The notes beneath the pieces were generated by a model, which ran no database searches, was not told where the DNA came from, and worked only from the letters and a program-made list of their open reading frames with translations. From Deltaproteobacteria bacterium (GTDB taxonomy: Bacteria > Myxococcota_A > Polyangia > Nannocystales > Nannocystaceae), in contig JADJEE010000012.1 in assembly GCA_016709225.1 (NCBI GenBank), positions 558,001 to 622,000 of the forward strand: a stretch of 64,000 nucleotides of DNA. Reading direction: 5' to 3'. Positions within the stretch are counted from its first letter, which is position 1, and each line of letters opens with the position of its first letter. Below are positions 36,906 to 45,956 of the stretch, piece after piece. Position numbers and translations under genes: made by a program.

Positions 36906-38834
36906 TCAGGTGGCGGTCGCAGGCGGCTCGGGGCCGGTCGGCGCCGTGACCGACGGGGCTGCCGCGCGCACGGCAGGCGCGGCCGCCGACGATCCCAGCG
37001 CCGCGTCGGCGACCGCCTCCACCGGCACGACCTGCTCGAGCTGCCACGCCTGCACCGCGAGCTGTCGCCGCACGCGATTGAGTGCGTTGCGGGCGTGCGC
37101 GATCGCCAGGCCCGCCATCGCGACCACGCCGACGTTCGCAATCACGAGCGTGACCTCGGTGACCGTGGGCGAGAACGTCGCCATGCGGGCGTGGATGACC
37201 ATCGCATCGCCGTCGAAGGCGTAGGTCGGCGAGATCACGCCGAGCGCCTCGAGCAGCCACGGCACGAACACGCTCGCGCAGCCCATGACGATGAGCAGCG
37301 GCACGAAGCGGAACTCGGTGAACGCGAACATCGCGGTGGTCGCCACCACCAGGCCGGGCACCAGCATGAACGGACCGAACAGCCGCGTCGCGAGGCCGAG
37401 CACGACCGCCTGCAGCAGCGCGATGACCAGCACGTCGGCGCTGCCGGCATGGTCGCGCCGCACCCGTCGCAGCGAGAGCCCGACGATCACCAGCATCAGC
37501 CCGACGATCGCCAGGTAGCTGCTCCAGTCGCGCACGCCCATGAACAGCGGCGTCACCAGGAACGCCAGCCATGCCGCGCCCGCGACCGCGCCGACGCCGG
37601 CCTGCTGCCGACTCTCACGCTGCTGATCGAGCGCGAGCCGGCGCTCGACCTCGGGCGGCACCTGCTTGGGCGGCCGTCGCAGCAGGTTGCCGAGCGCCTC
37701 GAAGGCCTCGTGGTTCGACGGGTCCAGCGCCAGCGCGCGGCCGGCCTCGCGCACGGCCTGGGCCCGCGCGGCGTGGTCGTCGTCGCTGCGGGCCTCGAGC
37801 GCGCGCGCAGCCGCGGCGTGCTCGCGGGCGAGCGCGCGGCGGGCCTGCTGATCGCGATCGCCATCGAGGTAGCGCTCGACCGCGTCGCGCAGCGATCGCA
37901 CGTCGGCGAAGCGCTCGGCGGGCGCGGTCGCGGTCGCACGCACGCAGATGGCCTCGAGCTCCGGCGGCACGTCGCGCGCCGGCGCGCGCACGCTGGCGCG
38001 CGCGTCGGCGCCGGCGAGGGTGCCCGCGATGAGCTCCATCGCCGGCGCGCGCGGGTGCAGCGGCTGTAGCACGAGCAGCTCGAACAGCATCGCCCCCAGC
38101 GCGTAGATGTCGGCGCGGTGATCGACCGCAGCGCCGCCGCCATCGACCTGCTCGGGCGGCATGTAGCCGAGCGTGCCGAGCAGCGCCCCCGCGGCGGTCT
38201 CACCATCACGCGGGGCTGCGGGGCCATCGGGGATCTCGGTGGTGGCGCCCTTGGCCTTGGCCACGCCCCAGTCGAGCACGTAGACCTCACCATACTCGCC
38301 GAGCATGACGTTGGCGGGCTTGAGGTCGCGATGGATCACGCCGTGGTCGTGGGCATACGCGACCGCCTGGCACACCTGCACGAAGTCGGACAGCAGGCGA
38401 CGCAGGCCGAAGCTACGCGCGGTCGCCTCGTCGCCGGCGGCGAGCCCGGCGATCACCTCGGCGAGCGTGATGCCGTTGACCCGCTTCATCGTGAACCATG
38501 GCAGTCCGTGGCTGTAGCCGACGTCGTAGACCGGCACCACCGCGGGGTGCTCGAGCCGCCCCTGCATCCGCGCCTCTCGCAGGAACCGCGCCGCGCTGCC
38601 GCCGTCGGGGCGCAGGGTCTTGAGCGCGATCGATCGGCCCATCTCGACGTCCTCGCACAGCCGCACCTCGCCCATGCCGCCGCGGCCGAGCAGCCGATCG
38701 ACGCGGTAGCGCTGCTCGAAGGCCTGCTCGGCGCCGTCGACGATTGCCCGCGACGCGGCCGCGTCCGACGGCGCGACGCTGCACGCCGCGAGGGTCGCGT
38801 CCGCGAGGTCGACCGGCGAGGGCTCGTCCGCCAT
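36906..38834 (-). CDS. Membrane Ser/Thr protein kinase
   Basis: A 642-aa protein with an N-terminal Hanks kinase and six membrane helices behind it (about 415-590). Kinase motifs are LLGRGGMGEVRLCED, IALKTLRP, GVIHRDLKPANVMLGEYGEV, then LDWGVAK, with DWG in place of the usual DFG, and LGTLGYMPPEQV, with PPE in place of APE. Both variants are common in the Myxococcus-type PknB-like group. Residues 330-410 form an Ala/Arg-rich helical segment with a TPR-like stretch (GRALALDPSNHEAFEALGNL). The membrane part faces away from the kinase lobe and may sense an unknown signal. It is convergent with the DUF4215 lipoprotein gene, 18 bp apart. Confidence 0.9.
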   Translation of the reverse strand: MADEPSPVDLADATLAACSVAPSDAAASRAIVDGAEQAFEQRYRVDRLLGRGGMGEVRLCEDVEMGRSIALKTLRPDGGSAARFLREARMQGRLEHPAVVPVYDVGYSHGLPWFTMKRVNGITLAEVIAGLAAGDEATARSFGLRRLLSDFVQVCQAVAYAHDHGVIHRDLKPANVMLGEYGEVYVLDWGVAKAKGATTEIPDGPAAPRDGETAAGALLGTLGYMPPEQVDGGGAAVDHRADIYALGAMLFELLVLQPLHPRAPAMELIAGTLAGADARASVRAPARDVPPELEAICVRATATAPAERFADVRSLRDAVERYLDGDRDQQARRALAREHAAAARALEARSDDDHAARAQAVREAGRALALDPSNHEAFEALGNLLRRPPKQVPPEVERRLALDQQRESRQQAGVGAVAGAAWLAFLVTPLFMGVRDWSSYLAIVGLMLVIVGLSLRRVRRDHAGSADVLVIALLQAVVLGLATRLFGPFMLVPGLVVATTAMFAFTEFRFVPLLIVMGCASVFVPWLLEALGVISPTYAFDGDAMVIHARMATFSPTVTEVTLVIANVGVVAMAGLAIAHARNALNRVRRQLAVQAWQLEQVVPVEAVADAALGSSAAAPAVRAAAPSVTAPTGPEPPATAT

Positions 38835-38948
38835 GGGCTAGACCCTACCGCTTGTTCGTCGCGCCGGTGAAGCGTCGGTGCCACGGGCTCGCGGGCGTCG
38901 TGCCGCCTGGGGCCGCGTTACACTGGGACGCCTGCACGAACCGCCGCC

Positions 38949-39221
38949 ATGACGTCCTGCGCCGCCGCACACCTCCACCGCTGCATCCTCATCGCCGCCG
39001 CCGGCATCTTGCTCGGGTGCACGCCGGATCCCGTGGTCGAGGACGCACTGAGCAAGCAGCCGCCGCCGGCCCCCACGAAGCGGACGATCAAGATCCCGCC
39101 CCGCGATCCACGGCTGCCACCGCCCGCACAGGACAAGGCGGGCACCACCGCCGCAACGCCGCCGTCGACCGCACCGGTGGCCACGCCCGCCACCGACGTC
39201 ACGGGCCCGGCGGCGCGTTGA
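38949..39221 (+). CDS. Small proline-rich lipoprotein
   Basis: A 90-aa lipoprotein with signal peptide MTSCAAAHLHRCILIAAAGI ending in LLGC. The 65-residue mature part is Pro/Ala/Thr-rich and has a basic patch PTKRTIKIPPRDPRLPP. No folded domain is apparent, so it could be an entropic spacer or a small cell-wall-contacting protein. It lies alone between the membrane kinase and the SRPBCC gene. No function is proposed. Confidence 0.5.
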   Translation: MTSCAAAHLHRCILIAAAGILLGCTPDPVVEDALSKQPPPAPTKRTIKIPPRDPRLPPPAQDKAGTTAATPPSTAPVATPATDVTGPAAR

Positions 39222-39273
39222 TCTTCACGGCGGGCCACCATGGCCCGGTGTAACCCTGGCCGCCGGCGAACCG

Positions 39274-39720
39274 ATGATCCCGCGCATGGCCGAGCCCGAC
39301 CTTCCCTACGTCGACACGCATGCGTTGACGATCGGCGCGCCGATCGAGCGGGTGTGGACGGTGCTCGAGGACTACGCGGCCACGATCGGTGCCGCGAAGA
39401 CGCCGATGCTCGGGCGGGTGCTCGGGGCCGAGCCCATGAGCGGCTTCGCAGTGGTGCACCGCGACGCGCCGCATCAGCTCGCGCTCGCGGGCCGGCATCG
39501 GTTCTCGCGCTACCGCCTGACATTCGAGCTCGACCCTGCGCCCGGCGGTGGCACCTTGCTGCGCGCGCTGACCCACGCCGTGTTCCCCGGCGTGCGCGGG
39601 GCGGTGTACCGCGCGCTGGTCATCGGCACGCGCCTGCACGTGCTGGCGACGCGCGGCATGCTGCACGCGGTGGGCCGCCGCGCGATGGCGCCGACGGCCG
39701 GCGTCGCGCCGTCGACGTGA
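39274..39720 (+). CDS. SRPBCC-family (polyketide-cyclase-like) protein
   Basis: A 148-aa protein that reads as a START/SRPBCC fold. An N-terminal strand with THALTIGAPIERVWTVLEDY is followed by a central beta-sheet (FAVVHRDAPHQLALAGRHRF, YRLTFELDPAPGGGTLLRAL). It ends in a long helix (GAVYRALVIGTRLHVLATRG). SRPBCC proteins have a deep hydrophobic pocket and bind or modify lipids and other small hydrophobic molecules. ATG 39274 is used; a second in-frame ATG is at 39286. No operon partner; the ligand is unknown. Confidence 0.7.
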   Translation: MIPRMAEPDLPYVDTHALTIGAPIERVWTVLEDYAATIGAAKTPMLGRVLGAEPMSGFAVVHRDAPHQLALAGRHRFSRYRLTFELDPAPGGGTLLRALTHAVFPGVRGAVYRALVIGTRLHVLATRGMLHAVGRRAMAPTAGVAPST

Positions 39721-39762
39721 TCGAGGCCGCGTGATCGGTGCGCGTGAAAGCGGCCGCGTGAA

Positions 39763-40338
39763 TCAGGCGAAACGCGTCGCCCGGGGATGCACGAGCATGC
39801 GGACGCCCAGCTCGCCCACGTCGCGATCCGCGATCGCACGGTGGCGCATGCGTTCGCTGATCGCGAAGACCCCCTTGGCGTCCTCGCGGACGTTGATGAG
39901 GTCGGGCTCGAGGGCGTACTCGAGCACGATCTGCACGAGGGTGATCGGCGTGTCGACGAGCTCGGGTGACTCGCGGTCCGGGGTCCACACCTCGCTCCAC
40001 TCGACCAGCGGCAGCGGTGCGCGGATCGTGGCCTGGAAGCCGCGGCCCGGCTCGACGCGCGAGGCCAACGGCTTGGGCTCCGAGACGTAGGCCTTCGGGC
40101 TCGGGGGCCGGCGCACCTGGCCGAGCACGAACAACGCGATTCCGTCGCGGTCGTAGCAGCTCTGCGCGAGGTGGGCCGAGGGCACCGGGTCGGGCTTGCC
40201 CGCGAGCACACCGAAGCGATCGGGCACGAGGTTGTAGACATAGGCCGCCGTGTCGCCCGGGTTCGTGATCACGTACGGCACCCGCAGCTCGCCGCGAACG
40301 ACCTGGACGGGCTCGATCTGGATCTGCAGCATGGTCAT
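39763..40338 (-). CDS. Candidate immunity protein behind the PAAR effector, unknown family
   Basis: A 191-aa soluble protein, ATG 40338 with GAGGA eight bases upstream. It is the last gene of a four-gene minus-strand operon and starts 24 bp after the stop of the PAAR-M91 effector. The sequence is a mix of beta-strands and loops (IEPVQVVRGELRVPYVITNP, AYVYNLVPDRFGVLAGK, ITLVQIVLEYALEPD). It has no signal peptide and no recognised domain. Genes directly downstream of polymorphic toxins usually encode immunity proteins, and this is the main reason for the call. The alternative is a structural accessory protein of the secretion apparatus. Confidence 0.5.
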   Translation of the reverse strand: MTMLQIQIEPVQVVRGELRVPYVITNPGDTAAYVYNLVPDRFGVLAGKPDPVPSAHLAQSCYDRDGIALFVLGQVRRPPSPKAYVSEPKPLASRVEPGRGFQATIRAPLPLVEWSEVWTPDRESPELVDTPITLVQIVLEYALEPDLINVREDAKGVFAISERMRHRAIADRDVGELGVRMLVHPRATRFA

Positions 40339-40362
40339 TGGTTCGATCCTCGGGCGCCGCAC

Positions 40363-41871
40363 TCACGGCAGCGGGCTAGTGTAGTCGTTGCGTTCGGGCA
40401 GGCCGATCGATCGACGCACTTCGTTCTCGAATTGCACGGTGTGGTACTCCTCGACGTTCTTCCATGTCGAGTTCCACGCGGGATCCCGGCTCACGAGATC
40501 GTTGGCTCGGGTGCCCAGCGCCGCGCGACGGGCGTGGTTGAGTTCGTGCCCGACGATCACCGGCGATGGCGTCTTGGCCGTCGCCGAGTGGTACGGGTTG
40601 CGGCCGGTGGGGTCGTACACGATGTGGCTGCTCGCGCCCTTGTTCGGACCCGTCATCGACATGGGCAACCCGCTCGTGTGCGCGTAGATGCCGTTGGGGT
40701 CGTAGGTGGCGAGCACCTGCGCGTTCGCATAGTCCGCGTGGTGCGGGATCTGGTACGGCCCGGTCCACGGCGAGGGCGGAATCCCGAACTGCTGGTTGAT
40801 CACCGCGTCCATCGACGGCGGGTGCAGGTCGACGTGGTGGCCGGTTCGCGCGATGTCGTCGAACATCGCGCGCCCCGCCGGACTGCCCGCGATGACCTCG
40901 AGGTCGCGGATCGCGGCCCTGTTGAAGGCATCGTCGCCGTGCAGGCGGATGGTCCAGTCGTCGAGCAGCTTGGCCACGTACTTGCGGCCGCGCCGCGCGA
41001 GCACTGCCATGCGCAGCGCTCGACCCGGCCGGGTCTTGCCCACCGCGCGGCCCACCACGCCGACGCCCTTGAACAGGGCCTTGAACGCAGCGCCCATCGC
41101 CATCGAGGTCAGCGATGGCAGCGGCACGCCGCCGATCATCACGGTGGCGTCGCCCGAAAGCGTCGTGCCGACCATCGGGCCGATCGGTGGATCCTTCGGC
41201 TTGGGCGCCGTGAAGATGCAGTGCTTCGTGATGTCGACGCCGACGCGGCCTGCGCGAGCGCCTTCGATCCACACCGTCGCCGAGCCGAGGAACACCTCGC
41301 ACAGCGGAAAGAAGCCGCCGCAGAACGCCGACAGGCCCATGTCGCCGCAGCGCGCCGCAGGCTTGCCGCCGATCTTCGTGTTCTCGGCGCCCGACAGCAC
41401 CGGGATCGAGATCAGCTGCGTCAGGTGGGGGAAGGGCAGCGGGGGCGCCGGCGGCACCAGATTCGGTGGATGGCTGTGCGCATGGGGGATGCCCATGCCG
41501 TTGCTGCCGATCGTCACCGCCGGCAGCGACGGGAACGGGATCGCACCGAGCGGGGCCGTGAGCGCCTGCTCGACGCTCGTCATGAAGTTGAACGCGCGGC
41601 CGATCGCCTGCATCGGCGCGCTGCTCAGGATCGCGTGGCCGATGCCACCTGGCGCCGCGGGTGCGGCCGGGGTGTCGTTCGCCGCGGGCGCTGCACCGGC
41701 CGCGGGCGCTGCACCGGCCGCGGGCGCTGCACCGGCCGCGGGCGCTGCTGCGGCAACGGCTGCTGCGTGATCACGCTGGCGCCGCGACTGATCCGCGGCG
41801 CGTGCGATGACGGTCGAGGTCTTGCTCGGCGAAATCCGCGTCAGTCGATCCGCGAGGTTGGATAGGCCCAT
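40363..41871 (-). CDS. PAAR-domain effector with C-terminal M91 (NleD-like) metallopeptidase domain
   Basis: A 502-aa multidomain protein. Residues 1-75 are an Ala/Pro-rich linker with six-residue repeats (AAGAAP). Residues 160-260 are a PAAR-type region: KIGGKPAARCGDMGLSAFCG, EVFLGSATVWIEGARAGRVG and SGDATVMIGGVPLPSL. PAAR proteins sharpen the VgrG spike tip of T6SS-like contractile systems and carry effectors. Residues 300-502 contain VIVGHELNHARRAALG (HELNH zinc motif at 442-446), EEYHTV and ENEVRRSIGLPERNDY. These are the marks of the M91/NleD-like effector peptidase family. Hence this is a probable toxin delivered by injection. The TPR gene lies upstream and a candidate immunity gene downstream. 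Confidence 0.85.
   Translation of the reverse strand: MGLSNLADRLTRISPSKTSTVIARAADQSRRQRDHAAAVAAAAPAAGAAPAAGAAPAAGAAPAANDTPAAPAAPGGIGHAILSSAPMQAIGRAFNFMTSVEQALTAPLGAIPFPSLPAVTIGSNGMGIPHAHSHPPNLVPPAPPLPFPHLTQLISIPVLSGAENTKIGGKPAARCGDMGLSAFCGGFFPLCEVFLGSATVWIEGARAGRVGVDITKHCIFTAPKPKDPPIGPMVGTTLSGDATVMIGGVPLPSLTSMAMGAAFKALFKGVGVVGRAVGKTRPGRALRMAVLARRGRKYVAKLLDDWTIRLHGDDAFNRAAIRDLEVIAGSPAGRAMFDDIARTGHHVDLHPPSMDAVINQQFGIPPSPWTGPYQIPHHADYANAQVLATYDPNGIYAHTSGLPMSMTGPNKGASSHIVYDPTGRNPYHSATAKTPSPVIVGHELNHARRAALGTRANDLVSRDPAWNSTWKNVEEYHTVQFENEVRRSIGLPERNDYTSPLP
41683..41754 (-). repeat. 18-bp tandem repeats coding the AAGAAP linker
   Basis: On the plus strand the unit CGCGGGCGCTGCACCGGC occurs three times exactly (41683-41700, 41701-41718, 41719-41736) and once with changes (41737-41754). 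It encodes the Ala/Gly/Pro linker of the PAAR effector on the minus strand. The copy number probably varies between strains. Confidence 0.85.
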
Positions 41872-41886
41872 GACGCGTCCCCTCGC

Positions 41887-43770
41887 CTACAGCGGTCGAT
41901 CCGGCACGGGCCCGCAGCTGCCGTGCTGACACGCGAGGTGCGAGTACGCGTGCGCCTTGGCCCGGTGGCCGGCGTCGTTGTGGTTGGCGGCCATGCGCTC
42001 GTACAGATCGGCGAGCCCACCGCGCGCCATCGCTTCGAACGGGGCCTTCATCGCGCGGTACTTCGCCTCGACCTGGGCGAAGCGCCGCTCGGCGTCGTCG
42101 CGCAGGCCGACCTTGCGATACGCCTCGGCGCTCCAGATGAGCGCCTGGCACTCGCCGAACACCTGGCCGGCGTCGAGCCACTGCTCGCGCGCCGCCTCGT
42201 AGGTCGCGATCGCAGCCGACCACTGCTTCTCGAGGTAGTAGGTGTGGCCGATGCCCATCAACGCATTCGCGGCGTCGGTGGGATTCGCGGCCTGCAGCGC
42301 CGCGTCGCACGACTCGGTGAACGCGTTGCGGCTCGCGCCCGTGTTGCCCGCACGTTGCAGCGCGTAGCCCAACGTCCACCACGAACTGCTGCGGGCCGAG
42401 TCCACGGCGTGTGCCTCGGCGAGCTCGACCGCCGACGCGGCGCGCTCGGCCGCCTGCAGGTGTTGGCCCTGGCCGACCTCGAAGTTGGCCAGCATCAGCA
42501 TGTGGCCGATGCGCACATCCGGCGCGAGGTCGGGCCGCGCGAGCACGGCCGCGAGCAGCTCACCGGTGCGCTCGGTCTCGAGCGAGAAGGTCTGCTCGGC
42601 CCACGCCTGCTCGACCGGCGGCGCGTCGTCGAACGGCGCCACGCCATCGACGTCGAGCACGATGAACTTGGTCTCGATGCGGGCGCACGCGCCGACCAGG
42701 CCCGCGACGAACGTGCGCCACAGCGCGCGGTCGTGCACCGACGTCGGTCGCACGACGATGCACTGCGGCCCACCGCCTTGCCGCGCGGCGACGCGCTCGA
42801 CGAGCTCGACCATGCTCTGCTCGGGGCGCTCGAGCGCGCGCAGATCGTGGACGCTCTCGGGCAGGCCCTCGGGCAGCGGCGCCCACGCCCGCGTCTGCAC
42901 CCCACCCGACGGACCGCGAACCCACGGCGGCGGGGTCTGGGCCCCGGTCGCGATGCAGCGATAGATGAGATCGCAGAAGTTGGTGCGGCCTTCGAACGGC
43001 GCCTCGACCCAGTGCAGGCGCGTGGCCACGCCGCGGCCGCGCAGCTGCGACAGCTGGCGACGGAGCTCGTCGGGGTGGTGCCCGCGACAGTGCAGGCCGA
43101 GCACGCGCTTGTCGTCGCTGCGCACGAAGCGTTCGAGCCGACCGGCGAGGTCGGTCCGACCGGGCTGGATCGCGTCGGCGGTGTAGCGCGTGCACACCGA
43201 TCGCAGCGCCGGCAGCCGCGGCTTGCCGCGATCGTCGAACACCACCAGCTTCACCTCCGGCATCACGAGGTAGCCGCCGAGCTTCGCGAGCGACACCGCG
43301 GCGGCGTGGGCGAGCCGCGGCTCGTCGGTCTCGAAGCGCAGCACGAACACCGTGGTCGCGTGCCAGTTGCCGAGCCCCCGCGTGATCGTCTCGAGGTACG
43401 CGGCGAAGTGGGCCTCGATGCATGCCTCGCCGCCGCCGGGCAGCAGCGGCGCCTCCGGCAGCACGAGATCGGGGTCCTCCTCGAGGTAGACCTTCGCGAG
43501 CTCTGCGACGCTCTCGTGGATCTGCGCCGCGACCTCGCGGTAGTAGCCAGCGACATCGGTGAACGGCGCCGACGCGCCGAACACCACCGGCGCCTCGGTG
43601 GTCGCCTCGTCGGCGTGCTCGTGGGCGCCGAGCAGCGCGACGAAGCGCGCCGCGACGAACTCGAGATCCGGCTCGACCCGCAGCACCAGCGTGTGGCGCG
43701 TGGGATCGACAAAATACGCCTCGAGCGCGGCCTTCTGGCGCGCGATGACCTCATCGAAGAGCATGTCCAC
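41887..43770 (-). CDS. TPR protein of the PAAR effector operon
   Basis: A 627-aa protein from GTG 43770 (an ATG is two codons later), soluble, without signal peptide. The N-terminal 330 residues are an alpha/beta region of no recognised family (LVLRVEPDLEFVAARFVALL, TTVFVLRFETDEPRLAHAAA). The C-terminal part (about 410-615) contains TPR-like helix pairs, for example NPTDAANALMGIGHTYYLEK and AIATYEAAREQWLDAGQVFG. It sits 6 bp after the first gene of the operon and 15 bp before the PAAR effector gene. It could be an effector chaperone or adaptor loading the PAAR protein on the spike. That role is inferred from position only. Confidence 0.7.
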   Translation of the reverse strand: MDMLFDEVIARQKAALEAYFVDPTRHTLVLRVEPDLEFVAARFVALLGAHEHADEATTEAPVVFGASAPFTDVAGYYREVAAQIHESVAELAKVYLEEDPDLVLPEAPLLPGGGEACIEAHFAAYLETITRGLGNWHATTVFVLRFETDEPRLAHAAAVSLAKLGGYLVMPEVKLVVFDDRGKPRLPALRSVCTRYTADAIQPGRTDLAGRLERFVRSDDKRVLGLHCRGHHPDELRRQLSQLRGRGVATRLHWVEAPFEGRTNFCDLIYRCIATGAQTPPPWVRGPSGGVQTRAWAPLPEGLPESVHDLRALERPEQSMVELVERVAARQGGGPQCIVVRPTSVHDRALWRTFVAGLVGACARIETKFIVLDVDGVAPFDDAPPVEQAWAEQTFSLETERTGELLAAVLARPDLAPDVRIGHMLMLANFEVGQGQHLQAAERAASAVELAEAHAVDSARSSSWWTLGYALQRAGNTGASRNAFTESCDAALQAANPTDAANALMGIGHTYYLEKQWSAAIATYEAAREQWLDAGQVFGECQALIWSAEAYRKVGLRDDAERRFAQVEAKYRAMKAPFEAMARGGLADLYERMAANHNDAGHRAKAHAYSHLACQHGSCGPVPDRPL

Positions 43771-43776
43771 CTCGAG

Positions 43777-44220
43777 CTAGGGGTTGAGCAACACGCGGCG
43801 GCCGACGATGCACGCGTCGTCCGAGGCCGACACGTCGACCGATCCGTCCTGCGCCACGATGCTCACGCTGCGCGCACAGGTCTCGAGCGCACCGGCGACC
43901 TCCTGCCGCACGTCGCCGGCGACGCGCTGCACGAGATCACCCTGCGAGTCGAGCGTGATGCCATCGCGCGCGTTCACGCGGAGCTGGTCGCACGACAGCG
44001 TGAGCGCGGCATCGGACCGCAGCGTCAGGCCCAGCGCCGCGACCTCGAGCACCGGGCCCGCCGCGGTGAAGCGGATCGCGACCTCGAAGCGACCTGCGGG
44101 GTCCGTCACCGTGAGCCGCTCGGGCCCGCCGTGCTCCAGCGCGACCGTGCGACCGGAGGCGAACGCCATCACGGTCACCGGCGCGGCGAGGGGGCGGGCA
44201 GCGGCGCGGGGGCGGTCCAT
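43777..44220 (-). CDS. Small beta-rich protein, first gene of the PAAR operon
   Basis: A 147-aa protein from ATG 44220. It consists of alternating strands such as TVALEHGGPERLTVTDPAGR, FEVAIRFTAAGPVLEVAALG and LRSDAALTLSCDQLRVNARD. The repeating pattern recalls the beta-helix or needle parts of VgrG/gp5-like spike proteins and the small DUF3540-like accessory proteins found next to T6SS PAAR genes. It has no signal peptide. It is 6 bp upstream of the TPR gene, so the operon order is spike-like accessory, TPR, PAAR effector, candidate immunity. The family assignment is tentative. Confidence 0.6.
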   Translation of the reverse strand: MDRPRAAARPLAAPVTVMAFASGRTVALEHGGPERLTVTDPAGRFEVAIRFTAAGPVLEVAALGLTLRSDAALTLSCDQLRVNARDGITLDSQGDLVQRVAGDVRQEVAGALETCARSVSIVAQDGSVDVSASDDACIVGRRVLLNP

Positions 44221-44444
44221 GATCGCGTAAGACCGGCACGCACCCGAAATGATCACGCGGAGCGAACGCCGGGCTCCGACGCGCGCGAGTGCACCGGGCG
44301 GCGGCGAGCGCGTACGCCGATCGTGGCGCCCCCACGGCGCTGTCGCTCGCCCTCCCGGCCGTGGAGCACGCCAGAACGCACACGCGCGAACCCCCGATAC
44401 TGCCACGCGGTGCGCCGCCGCTCGCGGAGCGGCCGGGCGTGAAG
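44221..44444. other. Upstream region of the PAAR operon
   Basis: This 224-bp region lies between the first gene of the PAAR operon and the end of the beta-helix lipoprotein gene, both on the minus strand. It shows no plausible coding sequence and no obvious hairpin next to the lipoprotein stop. The operon promoter is expected here, but no clear -10/-35 pair was seen. Confidence 0.3.
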
Positions 44445-45956
44445 CTACCGGGCTTCGAATGCCCCGATGTCGAAGCCGTCGCCCTGCGGCCGCGGGTGAC
44501 CGAGGTAGTCGATGGCGACGCCGACGTCCTGCGCCGCGTCGACGGCCGGCCCGCCGGCCGCGAGCTGGAGGAACTCGAGGGCGTCCGGCTCGATCGACGC
44601 AAACACCTGCGCCGAGTACGGCATCGCGCAGCTACCGTCGTCGCAGATGTTGCCCTCCATCGTGAACGCGGAGCCATCGAACGCCGCGGTGCCGTTGGGC
44701 GCGAAGATGATGTTGTTCGCCAGCGTCGCCGTGCCGCCGTCCTGATAGCTCGAGATGCCGAACGGCCACGGGTCGCTGCCGACCTTGGCGTAGTCGAAGC
44801 ACGTGTTGTGCGCGTAGATGGGCGCCGGATCGCCGCCGCCGCGGTCCCAGATGCACGACGAACCCGTGTCCCACACGAGGTTGTCGACGATGCGCGTGCC
44901 ATCGTTGCCATCGCCACTCTGCACCGCCACCGTGATGCCCGGCCGACAGCCCCAATCGCCGGCACAGGTCGCCTTGCCCACGTCGTGGATCGCGTTGCCC
45001 GCGATCTCGAGGCCGCTCGACGTCACGCGCGGGTTGATCTCGATGCCTTCACCACCCATGTTGCGGATGATGTTGTTCTGGATCAGCAGGCCGTCGTAGC
45101 CCCCACCGTCGCCGGGCCCGGCGTAGACGAACGAGCACTGGAATCCATCCGCCGCGTCGCAGCCGTAGCCCTCGTTGTTGACGAAGCGGACGTTGCTGGG
45201 CTGCCAGAACGGACCGACCGCGAACAACAGGCTCCCGGTGGGGCAGGTCGAATGGGCGCGCGTGCGATACACCGTGGTGTTGTCGCTCGCAACGGTGAAT
45301 GCATACACATCGCCACACTGCTCATTCTCGAACTCGATCCCGAAGGCCAGACCCCCGTCGATGATCAGGTTGTGCACGCCCGTCGAGGACGTGTTGGAGT
45401 TGCCCGTGAACGTCGCCGTGTCGCCGCCCCAGGGCTTGATCACGATCTCCTGGCCGGGGCTGCCGAAGAAAGTCTCTTCGTACAGCCACAGCTGGCCGCG
45501 ACCGCGCACGTAGACGTAGGCCGGACCTCCGGTGGTGCCGGGCTTGCCGACCAGGTCGGCGAACGCGAGACACGGCGCGGCCTCGGAGCACTCGTCGCCG
45601 GCACCTGCGGCGAGATCGACGTAGTACTTGTTCGCCGTGGTCGCCTCGTCGGGCTCGGCGATGTCGACGAGCGGTGGCTTGGCGTAGCCGAGCGGGTCGA
45701 GCCACTGCAAGCCATCGCTGCCGCCGGTGTCACCGCCCGTGCTGCCGTCGGCGCCCGACGTGGTGGCACCGCCGGTCGCCGTGGTGTCGGCGTCGACTGC
45801 GGTCGATCCCGGATCGAGGCCCGTGGTGGCCGATGTGCTGGGCTCGGCGGACGTCGTGGTGGCGCCGGACTCGGTCGCGACCGCTCCGGGGTCGCTGCTG
45901 CACGCGAGGCCGAGTACGACACATCCGACGAGGAACGGCGCAGACGGAGCGGGCAT
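44445..45956 (-). CDS. Right-handed beta-helix lipoprotein (choice-of-anchor Q-like)
   Basis: A 503-aa lipoprotein (signal ending VVLGLAC) with a Ser/Thr/Gly spacer to about residue 80. The main body has the short repeating strands of a right-handed beta-helix: NLIIDGGLAFGIEFENEQCG, VRFVNNEGYGC, GLLIQNNIIRNMGGEGIEIN, EIAGNAIHDVGKATC, TRIVDNLVWDTGSSC and ATLANNIIF. The C-terminal YLGHPRPQGDGFDIGAFE is the signature of choice-of-anchor Q proteins, which are surface beta-helix proteins often related to carbohydrate binding or cleavage. No lyase catalytic residues were recognised. ATG 45956 gives the only proper signal peptide. Confidence 0.82.
   Translation of the reverse strand: MPAPSAPFLVGCVVLGLACSSDPGAVATESGATTTSAEPSTSATTGLDPGSTAVDADTTATGGATTSGADGSTGGDTGGSDGLQWLDPLGYAKPPLVDIAEPDEATTANKYYVDLAAGAGDECSEAAPCLAFADLVGKPGTTGGPAYVYVRGRGQLWLYEETFFGSPGQEIVIKPWGGDTATFTGNSNTSSTGVHNLIIDGGLAFGIEFENEQCGDVYAFTVASDNTTVYRTRAHSTCPTGSLLFAVGPFWQPSNVRFVNNEGYGCDAADGFQCSFVYAGPGDGGGYDGLLIQNNIIRNMGGEGIEINPRVTSSGLEIAGNAIHDVGKATCAGDWGCRPGITVAVQSGDGNDGTRIVDNLVWDTGSSCIWDRGGGDPAPIYAHNTCFDYAKVGSDPWPFGISSYQDGGTATLANNIIFAPNGTAAFDGSAFTMEGNICDDGSCAMPYSAQVFASIEPDALEFLQLAAGGPAVDAAQDVGVAIDYLGHPRPQGDGFDIGAFEAR

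Noticed and set aside
41683..41754. Tandem 18-bp repeats considered as a CRISPR-like or regulatory repeat
   Set aside because: They have no spacers and simply encode the AAGAAP linker of the PAAR effector.
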